Below, in pieces: positions 56,494-64,000 of a DNA stretch of 64,000 nucleotides. The translations under genes were made by a program, and so were the position numbers. The notes beneath the pieces were generated by a model, which saw only the letters and a list, made by a program, of their open reading frames with translations, was not told where the DNA came from and did not search any database. This stretch comes from CAVWCW01 sp963753615 (GTDB lineage Bacteria; Pseudomonadota; Gammaproteobacteria; Chromatiales; Chromatiaceae): positions 62,001-126,000 of the forward strand of contig CAVWCW010000007.1 of assembly GCA_963753615.1 (NCBI GenBank), written 5' to 3'. How positions within the stretch are numbered: the stretch's first letter is position 1; each line of letters begins with the position of its first letter.

Positions 56494-56520
56494 ATTATAC
56501 GCGCCACAAACCAGGGTCAA
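56494..56520 (-). promoter_or_regulatory. rRNA promoter P2
   Basis: TTGACC (56515-56520), a 15-base spacer and TATAAT (56494-56499) are followed by the GC-rich discriminator GCGCGC typical of stringently controlled rRNA promoters. Confidence 0.7.
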
Positions 56521-56620
56521 CCACTATCTTCCGGCCAACCCCTAGACCCCCACCCGGCCCAATACCTTACTCCCCCGCCTCGCCCGCTTCCCGCCAGCTC
56601 ATCCAACGAAGGAGCCGCGC

Positions 56621-56648
56621 ATTATACCCACTACTACTACTCCGTCAA
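56621..56648 (-). promoter_or_regulatory. rRNA promoter P1
   Basis: TTGACG (56643-56648), a 16-base spacer and TATAAT (56621-56626) are followed by GCGCGG. With P2 it forms a tandem pair 127 bases apart. Confidence 0.72.
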
Positions 56649-56712
56649 CGGGTTTTTGAGCGCCGCTGGAAAGAACGATGACGCCGCGGTTGAAACGCTC
56701 CTTATAATGGGC

Positions 56713-57912
56713 CTAGACCAGATTCACCCGGGCAAATCGCCGCTTGCCCACTTGGTAGACCGCACCGCTGCCGGGCGCGCAGACCAGGCCACGATCCTCC
56801 AATCTCTCTCCGTCGATACGCACCGCGCCTTGCTTGATCATGCGCAAGGCCTCGGACGTGCTGGACACCAGGCCCGCCTGTTTCAATAGATTGGCGATCG
56901 GAATGCCGCCCCCTGAGCTGCTGAGTTCCAGCTCCGGCATGTCGTCCGGCATCGCGCCCTTGCGGAAACGGGCTACGAAGTTCTCGTGGGCCCGGCTGGC
57001 AGCCGCCCGATCATGAAAGCGCTCGACCATCTCTTCGGCCAGGCGCACCTTGACATCCCGGGGATTGGCGCCGGCCTCCACTTCCTGGCGCCAGCCCTCG
57101 ATCTCGGCCATGCTGCGGGCGCTCAGCAGTTCGAGATAACGCCACATCAGCTCGTCGGAGATCGACATCAGCTTACCGAACATTTCGTCGGCTGGCTCGG
57201 TGATCCCGATGTAGTTGCCAAGCGACTTGGACATCTTCTGCACCCCGTCCAGGCCCTCCAGAATCGGCATGGTGAGCACCACCTGCGGGGTCTGCCCGAA
57301 GGCCTCCTGCAGCTGGCGACCCACCAGCAGATTGAACTTCTGATCGGTGCCGCCGAGTTCGATATCGGCCTTGAGCGCGACCGAATCATAGCCCTGGATC
57401 AAGGGATAGAGGAACTCGTGGATCGCGATCGGCTGGCCGCCAGCATAGCGCTTGCTGAAGTCGTCTCGCTCCAGCATCCGCGCTACGGTGTGCTTGGCCG
57501 CCAACTGAATCAGATCGGCGGCGCTCATCTCTCCCATCCAACTGGAGTTGAATACCACCAGGGTCTTCTCCGGATCGAGGATCTTGAAGATCTGCTCCTC
57601 GTAGGTCTGGGCATTGGCCAGCACATCGTCCCGGGTCAAGGGCTTACGCGTCACGTTCTTGCCCGTGGGATCGCCGATCATGCCGGTGAAGTCGCCAATC
57701 AGAAAGATCACCTCATGGCCCAGCTCCTGAAACTGACGCAGCTTGTTGATCAGCACCGTGTGCCCCAGATGCAGGTCCGGCGCCGTGGGGTCGAAACCGG
57801 CCTTGATTCTCAGCGGCCTGTTCTCGGCCAGCTTCTTGGTCAGGTTCTCCTCCAACAGGATCTCTTCGGTCCCGCGCTTAATCAGCTTGAGTGCATCCGC
57901 GGCATTCGTCAT
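56713..57912 (-). CDS. tyrS: Tyrosyl-tRNA synthetase
   Basis: A class I synthetase of 399 aa with AGFDPTAPDLHLGH (HIGH variant HLGH) and KMSKS (VQKMSKSLGN). The conserved LLQGYD-type segment YPLIQGYDSVAL and a C-terminal S4 RNA-binding domain are also present. The length is that of the TyrRS-2/TyrZ-like group rather than E. coli TyrS. The gene ends only about 65 bases before the rRNA promoter P1, so its transcript heads into the rRNA operon. Confidence 0.94.
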   Translation of the reverse strand: MTNAADALKLIKRGTEEILLEENLTKKLAENRPLRIKAGFDPTAPDLHLGHTVLINKLRQFQELGHEVIFLIGDFTGMIGDPTGKNVTRKPLTRDDVLANAQTYEEQIFKILDPEKTLVVFNSSWMGEMSAADLIQLAAKHTVARMLERDDFSKRYAGGQPIAIHEFLYPLIQGYDSVALKADIELGGTDQKFNLLVGRQLQEAFGQTPQVVLTMPILEGLDGVQKMSKSLGNYIGITEPADEMFGKLMSISDELMWRYLELLSARSMAEIEGWRQEVEAGANPRDVKVRLAEEMVERFHDRAAASRAHENFVARFRKGAMPDDMPELELSSSGGGIPIANLLKQAGLVSSTSEALRMIKQGAVRIDGERLEDRGLVCAPGSGAVYQVGKRRFARVNLV

Positions 57913-58115
57913 CTTCTACCTCATCGTCAACGGTCACTTGTGGCGCCCGGGCCCCAAGCCCGTTTTGGCCGCCAATGGTAGCAGGATGCGGCAATCGGTT
58001 CGCCCCTGCCAAGAAACGCAACTTGCTTTATCTCCGAGATCTTTGTATTTTCTCGGGATTGACATAAGTTAACAGCAGCAGCGGGATGCCCCGCGCCGGG
58101 AGACTAGGGCAGAAG

Positions 58116-59699
58116 ATGATCGGCGACTACCGCTACCGCTTAAAATCCGAGAGCGCTCTGCCGCGCAGGCTCGGACGCAACCTGCTCCTGATTTCCGCTG
58201 CCGTGGTCAGCGCCACCGCTGGTTTGAGCCTGGGCCTGCTTGGACCAAACAGTCCTTCTGAGCCCCTCGTCTCCCAACCAAAGCCCCTGACCCAGCCCTT
58301 GGCGCTGCCGGATGCGGCCGACAAGTCGGTTGCGGCTGCCCCCTCCGAGCCGGCGCCCGTGATGCGATCCTCGGAGCCGCTCGCCAAGACCGACGCAGCC
58401 GACAAGCCGGTCGTCGCCCCCCAGCGCGTGGCCATGATGCACCCCCCCGCGTTGCCCGACCCAACCGAGTCGGCTGACGAGCCGGGCGCCCCGCCACCGG
58501 CGGCTAGCATAGAGTCGGGAGCACCAGTCATCGCCGACACGCCGGCACAAGAAACCTCAGGGCCGGCAGTGCAAGCCGCGCCCCGTTCCCAACCCACCCC
58601 CCCCGCGCTCACGCATACGGTTCGCGCTGGCGACACCCTGTCCAAGATCTTCGACGACCTCGACCTGAGCCCCGCACTGCTGCACCGCATTATTGAAAGT
58701 GACCCCGAGGCCAAGCGGCTGGCCAAGATCAAACCAGGGCAGAAGCTGCACTTCCTGCTGAACCCGGAGGGGAGTCTCTCGGAACTGACTTACGAGATCG
58801 ATGCGGTCAGCAGGCTGCAGATCGAAGATGGGGAGGAAGGGCTACAGACCCAGCTGCTAAACAAGCAGCTGGAGCGGCGCACCACCCACACCAGCGGCGT
58901 CATCGCCAGCTCGCTGTTCGCCGCCGGCCAGAAGTCCGGCTTGTCCGAGTCCAAGATCATGGAATTGGCCGGCCTGTTCGGGTGGGACATCGACTTCGCC
59001 TTGGAACTTCGGAGCGGCGATAGCTTCACCGTGGTGTTCGAGGAAGACTACTTGGACGAGATGAAATTTCGCGACGGCCCGATTCTGGCCGCCGAGTTCA
59101 TCAACCAAGGCAAGACCTACCGGGCCATTCGCTACAAAGACCCAAGCGGGCACGTAGACTACTACAGCCCGGACGGCAACAGCATGCGCAAGGCGTTTTT
59201 GCGTTCGCCGATCAAGTTCGCCCGCATCAGCTCACGCTTCAGCAAAGGCCGCAAGCACCCGATTCTCGGCAAGACCCGGGCCCACAAGGGGGTGGATTAT
59301 GCAGCCCCTGCGGGCACCCCGATCCGCGCCGCCGGCGACGGCACCGTTAGCTTCCGCGGCAAGAAGGGTGGCTACGGCAAAACCATCATTGTCGATCACG
59401 GCAACGGCAAGAGCACCCTGTATGCCCATATGTCGCGTTACGCCCGCAACAAGAAGAAGGGTAAACGGGTGGAACAGGGTGATGTAATCGGCTATGTGGG
59501 CTCTACCGGGATGGCGACAGGGCCTCACCTGCACTACGAGTTCCGCATCGACGGGGTGCACCGCAATCCGCTGACCGTGAAGCTGCCGGTCGCCAAGCCG
59601 ATCGAGAAGAAGTACCGGGACGACTTCCGCCGCAAGACCGCGCCGCTGATGGCCCAGCTCGACAATCTGTCCCGCACCCTGGTAGCCGACGCCCGCTGA
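58116..59699 (+). CDS. M23 murein endopeptidase with OapA/LysM-like domain (MepM-like)
   Basis: From ATG 58116 the protein has 527 aa. It starts with an inner-membrane/signal helix (LLLISAAVVSATAGLSLGLL) and a long Pro/Ala/Ser linker. An OapA/LysM-like domain follows (HTVRAGDTLSKIFDDL to KLHFLLNPEG), then the M23 peptidase domain with HKGVDYAAPAGTPI (His390, Asp394) and GPHLHYEFRIDG (His471-x-His473). Such enzymes cut peptidoglycan cross-links to allow wall growth. An in-frame ATG at 58086 is an alternative start. Confidence 0.9.
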   Translation: MIGDYRYRLKSESALPRRLGRNLLLISAAVVSATAGLSLGLLGPNSPSEPLVSQPKPLTQPLALPDAADKSVAAAPSEPAPVMRSSEPLAKTDAADKPVVAPQRVAMMHPPALPDPTESADEPGAPPPAASIESGAPVIADTPAQETSGPAVQAAPRSQPTPPALTHTVRAGDTLSKIFDDLDLSPALLHRIIESDPEAKRLAKIKPGQKLHFLLNPEGSLSELTYEIDAVSRLQIEDGEEGLQTQLLNKQLERRTTHTSGVIASSLFAAGQKSGLSESKIMELAGLFGWDIDFALELRSGDSFTVVFEEDYLDEMKFRDGPILAAEFINQGKTYRAIRYKDPSGHVDYYSPDGNSMRKAFLRSPIKFARISSRFSKGRKHPILGKTRAHKGVDYAAPAGTPIRAAGDGTVSFRGKKGGYGKTIIVDHGNGKSTLYAHMSRYARNKKKGKRVEQGDVIGYVGSTGMATGPHLHYEFRIDGVHRNPLTVKLPVAKPIEKKYRDDFRRKTAPLMAQLDNLSRTLVADAR

Positions 59700-59817
59700 G
59701 CCCCGCCAGCCGATTCAAAACCGCGCTTTTGCTTGAGCCCGGCGCGGAGTTCTGGTAAGGTGCGCCGTCTTAAATTCGCCCCGGGCTGGGGCAACAAGTT
59801 TCATCGAGGGTTTCGAT

Positions 59818-60054
59818 ATGTCCAAAGTCTGCCAGGTAACCGGCAAGCGCCCCGTCGCGGGCAACAATGTCTCGCATGCCCATAACAGGACCAAACGGCG
59901 CTTTCTCCCGAATCTGCATCAGCATCGCTTCTGGGTCGAAAGCGAGCGGCGCTGGGTGCGTCTGCGCGTCTCGTCCAAAGGGATGCGGATTATCGACAAG
60001 AAGGGCATCGATACGGTCCTGACCGAAATCCGCGCCCGCGGCGAAAAAGTTTAA
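59818..60054 (+). CDS. rpmB: Ribosomal protein bL28
   Basis: The 78-aa protein MSKVCQVTGKRPVAGNNVSHAHNRTKRRF...is the normal length and sequence of L28. It is followed 15 bases later by rpmG, the standard rpmB-rpmG operon. Confidence 0.97.
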   Translation: MSKVCQVTGKRPVAGNNVSHAHNRTKRRFLPNLHQHRFWVESERRWVRLRVSSKGMRIIDKKGIDTVLTEIRARGEKV

Positions 60055-60069
60055 GCAGGGGGATCGATC

Positions 60070-60237
60070 ATGGCAAAGTCAGCGAGCGACAAGATCAAGT
60101 TGGTTTCCAGCGCCGGCACGGGGCACTTCTACACCACCATGAAGAACAAGAAGAACACCCCCGGAAAGATGGAGATGCGCAAGTACGACCCGACAATCCG
60201 CAAGCACGTGATGTACAAGGAAGCCAAGATCAAGTAA
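60070..60237 (+). CDS. rpmG: Ribosomal protein bL33
   Basis: Fifty-five aa: MAKSASDKIKLVSSAGTGHF, YTTMKNKKNTPGKMEM, RKYDPTIRKHVMYKEAKIK. This is the zinc-free L33 form, without CxxC pairs. AGGGGGATCG precedes the start. It is the second gene of the rpmB-rpmG operon and is followed by a strong terminator. Confidence 0.97.
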   Translation: MAKSASDKIKLVSSAGTGHFYTTMKNKKNTPGKMEMRKYDPTIRKHVMYKEAKIK

Positions 60238-60262
60238 GGCTCCCTCTTCCCAGCCTGGGGCA

Positions 60263-60292
60263 ATAAAAAACCGCCGAAAGGCGGTTTTTTAT
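60263..60292. terminator. Bidirectional terminator after rpmG
   Basis: ATAAAAAACCGCC-gaaa-GGCGGTTTTTTATT has a perfect stem, a GAAA loop and A/T runs on both sides. It serves rpmBG (plus) and the desaturase gene (minus). Confidence 0.92.
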
Positions 60293-60329
60293 TGCCCGCG
60301 ACGCGGGCGTTTCTTCCGGTCTACCGCCC

Positions 60330-61520
60330 TTAGCGCGCCGGTGACGGCCCCTGCGGAAGACTATAGCCGCGCAGGGTATGGGCGAACTCCTCCAGGGCTT
60401 TGACCCCGGAGGTCTCGGCCTGGCGCACCCACTCCTGGAGCGACTGCAACAGGTTCTCCTGGCTGGAAGCGGTCTTTTCCCAGATCTCGCGCAGCCGCTG
60501 GCGGTATTGGTACACCGTCTCCAGGGCCTGGCTCTGCTCCAACAGCGCCTGCAGGCTGCGGCGTGAAACCCGGTCCAGACTCCCATCGCGCTGCAGCAGC
60601 AATTTCCGCGCCTGGCGCTTGAGCTTGCGACAAGACCGTTCGGACTTGCAGAGCTCGGTGTTGGAAACGGGCATCAATACGTCCTGGGCGTAGCGAGCCA
60701 GCACGTGCATCCGCGCGACCACCACCGCGCGCAGCGTATCCATGTCGACCACCTCCTTGCCGGCAATGATCTTGGGCTTGGGCGCCACCTTCTTGACCCG
60801 GGCCAGGCCGAAGGCCGACAGCAGCCGGATATACATCCAACCGATGTCGAACTCCCACCATTTCGACGACAGCTTGGCGGAACTGGGGAAAGCGTGGTGA
60901 TTATTGTGTAGCTCTTCGCCGCCGATCAGGATGCCCCAGGGCAGGATATTGCGTGCGGCGTCTGCCGATTCATAGTTGCGGTAGCCCCAGTAATGGCCGA
61001 TGCCGTTGATCACGCCAGCTGCCAGGATCGGGATCCACAGCATCTGCACCGCCCAAACCGTCAGCCCGATGGGTCCGAAGAGCAGCAGGTCGATGCCCAG
61101 CATCAGCACCACCCCGAGGCCGCTGTGGGCGGTGTAGACGCGGCGCTCCAACCAGTCGTCCGGGGTGCCCCGCCCGAAGCGTTCGCCGATCTCCGGGTCC
61201 GCTGCGGCCTCCCGATACAGCTCGGAGCCCTGCCAGAATACCTTGCGAATGCCCAGCACTTGGGGGCTGTGGGGATCATCCGCGGTTTCGCAGCGGGCGT
61301 GGTGTTTGCGATGGATCGAGACCCACTCCTTGGTCACCATACCGGTGGTCAGCCAGAGCCAGAACCGGAAGAAGTGGGCCACCACCGGGTGCAGGTCAAG
61401 CCCTCGATGGGCCTGGGCCCGGTGTAGATAGATGGTGACCGCGGCAATGGTGACATGGGTGAGCGCCAGGGTGGCGAGCAGCAGCTGCCACCAGGACAGA
61501 TCGAGCAGACCGTCGTACAT
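60330..61520 (-). CDS. Acyl-CoA/acyl-lipid delta-9-type fatty acid desaturase
   Basis: From ATG 61520 the protein has 396 aa. It is a membrane di-iron desaturase with the three His boxes HRAQAHR (33-39), HRKHH (70-74) and HNNHH (205-209) among hydrophobic helices. The C-terminal third is an Arg/Gln/Glu-rich helical extension of unknown role, seen in related gammaproteobacterial enzymes. It introduces a double bond, usually at C9, into saturated acyl chains and adjusts membrane fluidity. The frame extends upstream to 61637 without support. Confidence 0.9.
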   Translation of the reverse strand: MYDGLLDLSWWQLLLATLALTHVTIAAVTIYLHRAQAHRGLDLHPVVAHFFRFWLWLTTGMVTKEWVSIHRKHHARCETADDPHSPQVLGIRKVFWQGSELYREAAADPEIGERFGRGTPDDWLERRVYTAHSGLGVVLMLGIDLLLFGPIGLTVWAVQMLWIPILAAGVINGIGHYWGYRNYESADAARNILPWGILIGGEELHNNHHAFPSSAKLSSKWWEFDIGWMYIRLLSAFGLARVKKVAPKPKIIAGKEVVDMDTLRAVVVARMHVLARYAQDVLMPVSNTELCKSERSCRKLKRQARKLLLQRDGSLDRVSRRSLQALLEQSQALETVYQYRQRLREIWEKTASSQENLLQSLQEWVRQAETSGVKALEEFAHTLRGYSLPQGPSPAR

Positions 61521-61605
61521 AGGAATTCCTGAACTAGTGAGAATTTGGAGACCCCAAAAAGGGCTTATGAGTATATAGATCGATGACTGGAGGGTCCAGT
61601 CAGTG

Positions 61606-63567
61606 TCAGGGCGCGCACTGCAGCAGCAGGTTGCCAAAAGCGTCCACCTCGCAACGCCATCCCGGCGCGAGCCAGGTCGTAGCGACGGTCTCGGTAATCA
61701 GGGCCGGTCCCTCGAGGCACTGACCCGGGACCAGACGGTCGCGCTCCCAGCGGGGCACCGGGGCCTGTGCCCCCTGGACCTGAACCCAGGCCGCTGGCCC
61801 GGCCGCCTCGCGTGGAGCCAACCGCTCCAGCGCCAAGGACTCGGCTTCGCCCCTCAGGCCAACCCGCAGGTTAACCAATTCCACTGCTACATCTAAGGTA
61901 TGACCATAGCGAGCCTGATGCAGTTCCCCAAAGGCCGCGAGGGTTTGCTGGGTGCCCAGCCAGGCCAGATTCAGGGTATAGGACTGGCCCAGGTAGCGCA
62001 GGTCCAGGGAGCGAACGGCTGTGATCGCCCCGGCGGCGATCCCCTCCTCCTCCAGGGAGCGCCGCCCAGCCTGTTCCAGCGCCGCGAACCGGGCTTCGAG
62101 TTCAGCCTCGTCGAGGTTCGCCAAGGACCCCAGCCAGGTGCGCGACAGCTGACGACCGGGGCGGGTAGCCAACATTCCCAGGGCAGACAGCACCCCGGCC
62201 TGCACCGGCACCATGGCCTGTCGCATGTTCAGGGCCTCCGCCAAGGCACAGACATGCAATCCCCCTGCACCGCCGAAGGAACAAAGCGTGTAGCCCCGGG
62301 GATCGACTCCCCGTTGCACTGAGATCACCCTCAGCGCCCGAGTCATATGCTCGTTGGCAACCTGCACGATGCCCAAAGCCGCCGCCTCGGTTGAGCAACC
62401 CATACCCTCCGCCAGCCGACCCATCGCGGCCTCGGCCGCTGCCGGGTCCAGGGTCATACCCCCGCCGAGAAAGGCGTCCGCCCGCAGCCGCCCAAGCAGC
62501 AGATTGGCGTCGGTCACCGTGGGCTCGCGGCCGCCGCGGCCGTAACAGGCCGGCCCGGGATCGGCGCCGGCGGATTCCGGTCCCACCTGCAGCATGCCGC
62601 CCTCGTCCAGGCGGGCGATGGAGCCGCCGCCGGCACCGATGGTGTGCATATCCACCATCGGCACCGCCACCGGATAGGGGCCGATTCGGCCCTCGCTGGT
62701 GAGCCGGGGCTCGCCGTCGATCAGGGCGACATCGGTGGAGGTTCCCCCCATGTCGAAGCTAAGCAGTTGCCGCCGACCCGCCAGTTCGCCGGTGAAGCGG
62801 GCCCCCACCAGGCCGCCAGCGGGCCCCGAGAGCAGCATGCGAACCGCGGCGGCGCCGGCCTGATCGGCCCTGATGGTGTCGCCGGAACTCTGCATTACCG
62901 CCAGCCGCGCCCCCTTCAGGCTCTGGCTGAGACGCTGCAGGTAACCCTCCACCAGAGGCCCGATCCAGGCATTCAGCCAGGTCGCCATGCCGCGCTCGTA
63001 CTCGCGCATCTCGGGCAGCACGCGGGATGAACGGGACACGAACACACCCGCCGGGACCAGCGCCTCGATGGCCCGCTCGTGGCGGTCATCGAGATAGGAA
63101 AACAGCAGGTTGATCGCCACCGAGCGCGGCTTCAGGTGCTCCAGGTCCCGGCGCAGCTGCGCCAGGTCGGCACCAACCAGGGGTTCCAGGGTGCGGCCCT
63201 CGGCGTCGAGCCGGCAGCCTGTCTCCAGGCAAAGCGCCGGCGGCACAGGCGGAGCCTCTGCCCGCGGCTGCAGCGCATAGAGTTCACGCCGGGCCTGGCG
63301 GCCGATGGCCAGCAGGTCCCCCAGGCCCCGGTTGCCGATGTATACGGTGCGTACCCCCTTTCCCTCCAGGACCGCATTGGTAGCCACAGTGGAGCCGTGC
63401 ACCGTCCGCAGTCCAGCCGGATCGAGCCCCAGATCGCGAATGCCCCGGAGGATCGCCTGATCCGGGGCCGCCGGGGTCGACAGCACCTTGTGCACACGCA
63501 GGCGCCGGCCGTCGTAGTACACGAAATCGGTAAAGGTGCCACCGGTATCGATGCCGAGAAATCTCAC
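61606..63567 (-). CDS. hyuA: Hydantoinase A / 5-oxoprolinase alpha-type subunit
   Basis: The start GTG 63567 with GGGAG upstream gives 653 aa beginning VRFLGIDTGGTFTDFVYYDGRR, the family start. ASKHA-type ATPase blocks follow: HGSTVATNAVLEGKG, then FDMGGTSTDVALI, then IGAGGGSIARLDEGGMLQVGPESAGADPGPACYGRGG. It supplies the ATPase half of an ATP-dependent cyclic amide hydrolase. Its HyuB partner is not adjacent but at 40497-42056. It lies back to back with an ABC transporter gene. Confidence 0.92.
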   Translation of the reverse strand: MRFLGIDTGGTFTDFVYYDGRRLRVHKVLSTPAAPDQAILRGIRDLGLDPAGLRTVHGSTVATNAVLEGKGVRTVYIGNRGLGDLLAIGRQARRELYALQPRAEAPPVPPALCLETGCRLDAEGRTLEPLVGADLAQLRRDLEHLKPRSVAINLLFSYLDDRHERAIEALVPAGVFVSRSSRVLPEMREYERGMATWLNAWIGPLVEGYLQRLSQSLKGARLAVMQSSGDTIRADQAGAAAVRMLLSGPAGGLVGARFTGELAGRRQLLSFDMGGTSTDVALIDGEPRLTSEGRIGPYPVAVPMVDMHTIGAGGGSIARLDEGGMLQVGPESAGADPGPACYGRGGREPTVTDANLLLGRLRADAFLGGGMTLDPAAAEAAMGRLAEGMGCSTEAAALGIVQVANEHMTRALRVISVQRGVDPRGYTLCSFGGAGGLHVCALAEALNMRQAMVPVQAGVLSALGMLATRPGRQLSRTWLGSLANLDEAELEARFAALEQAGRRSLEEEGIAAGAITAVRSLDLRYLGQSYTLNLAWLGTQQTLAAFGELHQARYGHTLDVAVELVNLRVGLRGEAESLALERLAPREAAGPAAWVQVQGAQAPVPRWERDRLVPGQCLEGPALITETVATTWLAPGWRCEVDAFGNLLLQCAP

Positions 63568-63665
63568 TCGCTGCTCCCAAAACCCCTGTGCCCCGGCAAG
63601 ATACCCCCGCCCCACGGGCTTGACAACTTGCCCCCGGGGGCAGCCGCCGGTATCTTGCCGCAACC

Positions 63666-64000
63666 ATGGAGACCCTGTTGGACGCCCGAGACCTCTACCG
63701 CTACTACGGTCGCCGTTGCGCCGTGTCCGGGCTCAGCCTGAGCTTGACCAGCGGCGAGGTGCTGGGACTGCTGGGACCGAACGGGGCCGGCAAGTCCACC
63801 AGCCTGCGCATGCTCAGCGGAATCCTAAGCCCCAGCGCGGGGCGCGTAATGCTCGGAGGCGCCGACCTCTGGCGCCGGCCAATCCAAGCCAAAGCTCAGC
63901 TCGGCTACCTGCCTGAGCGGCTGCCTCTCTACCCGGAATTGCGCGTAGACGAATACCTGCGCTATTGCGCCCGCCTGCACCGGGTGCCGCGGCGGCGGGT
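63666..64000 (+). CDS. ABC transporter ATP-binding protein, partial (3' end outside window)
   Basis: The frame runs from ATG 63666 to the window edge (111 codons). It shows LDARDLYRYYGRRCAVSGLSL, Walker A GPNGAGKST and the Q-loop region QAKAQLGYLPERLPLY. The pattern YLPE-x-x-PLYPELRVDEYL is typical of ABC-2 exporters of the gliding motility/NosF/CcmA-like branch. The substrate cannot be given. Confidence 0.88.
   Translation, partial: METLLDARDLYRYYGRRCAVSGLSLSLTSGEVLGLLGPNGAGKSTSLRMLSGILSPSAGRVMLGGADLWRRPIQAKAQLGYLPERLPLYPELRVDEYLRYCARLHRVPRRR

Overview
The window is one contiguous stretch of a GC-rich gammaproteobacterial chromosome. The rRNA genes, the housekeeping genes and a sulfur globule envelope protein at 33864-34178 (Gly/Trp/Tyr-rich, exported) point to a sulfur-oxidising bacterium of the Chromatiales type that stores periplasmic sulfur globules. 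No phototrophy gene, prophage, insertion sequence, plasmid gene or CRISPR array is visible. The genus cannot be fixed from what I can see.

Layout. 1-8994: partial Sfum_1244-type protein, small hypotheticals, a MoxR ATPase/DUF2201 pair followed by the periplasmic protease BepA, an LpxL-type acyltransferase, a rhodanese, a decayed thiopurine methyltransferase and a SnoaL-like protein. 9125-11646: a two-gene operon of degenerate c-di-GMP proteins (HD-GYP-like, then GGDEF-EAL-like). 11970-17664: mtaB, hsp20 with a frameshifted ribosome-hibernation gene upstream, a hypothetical gene, hemH and argG. 18080-24849: a Met-rich membrane protein, a Cys-rich secreted protein, and an operon of porin, phosphate-type periplasmic binding protein and a large GGDEF/EAL sensor. 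25425-32425: the pyruvate dehydrogenase operon aceE-aceF-lpdA plus a hydrolase, in which aceE carries a frameshift. 32720-34178: two sulfur-globule-type envelope proteins. 34336-45237: pyrC, mlaA, traB-like, rnt, grxD, asnO (NAGGN amidotransferase), hyuB, sodB, small exported protein, P-loop protein and a class I glutamine amidotransferase. 45533-50835: a frameshifted tail-anchored small protein, an intron-bearing tRNA, and the operon M61 peptidase-birA-coaX-SPOR protein. 50924-56648: a complete rrn operon on the minus strand (16S-tRNA-Ile-tRNA-Ala-23S-5S) with tandem promoters, boxA sites and a terminator. 56713-64000: tyrS, an M23 peptidase, rpmB-rpmG, a fatty acid desaturase, hyuA and the start of an ABC transporter ATPase.

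The most notable feature is a tRNA-Thr(UGU) gene at 45953-46273 (minus strand). It is interrupted after anticodon position 36 by a 245-nt group I intron with clear P/Q/R/S core elements of the tRNA (IC3) type, a P1 helix with the expected U-G pair at the 5' splice site, and GAAA-capped peripheral hairpins.

A second theme is decay. Frameshifts or stops interrupt aceE, the hibernation factor gene, tpm and a small membrane protein, and one further ORF has an implausible C-terminal read-through. Either this genome is losing genes or the assembly carries indel errors; raw reads would separate the two.
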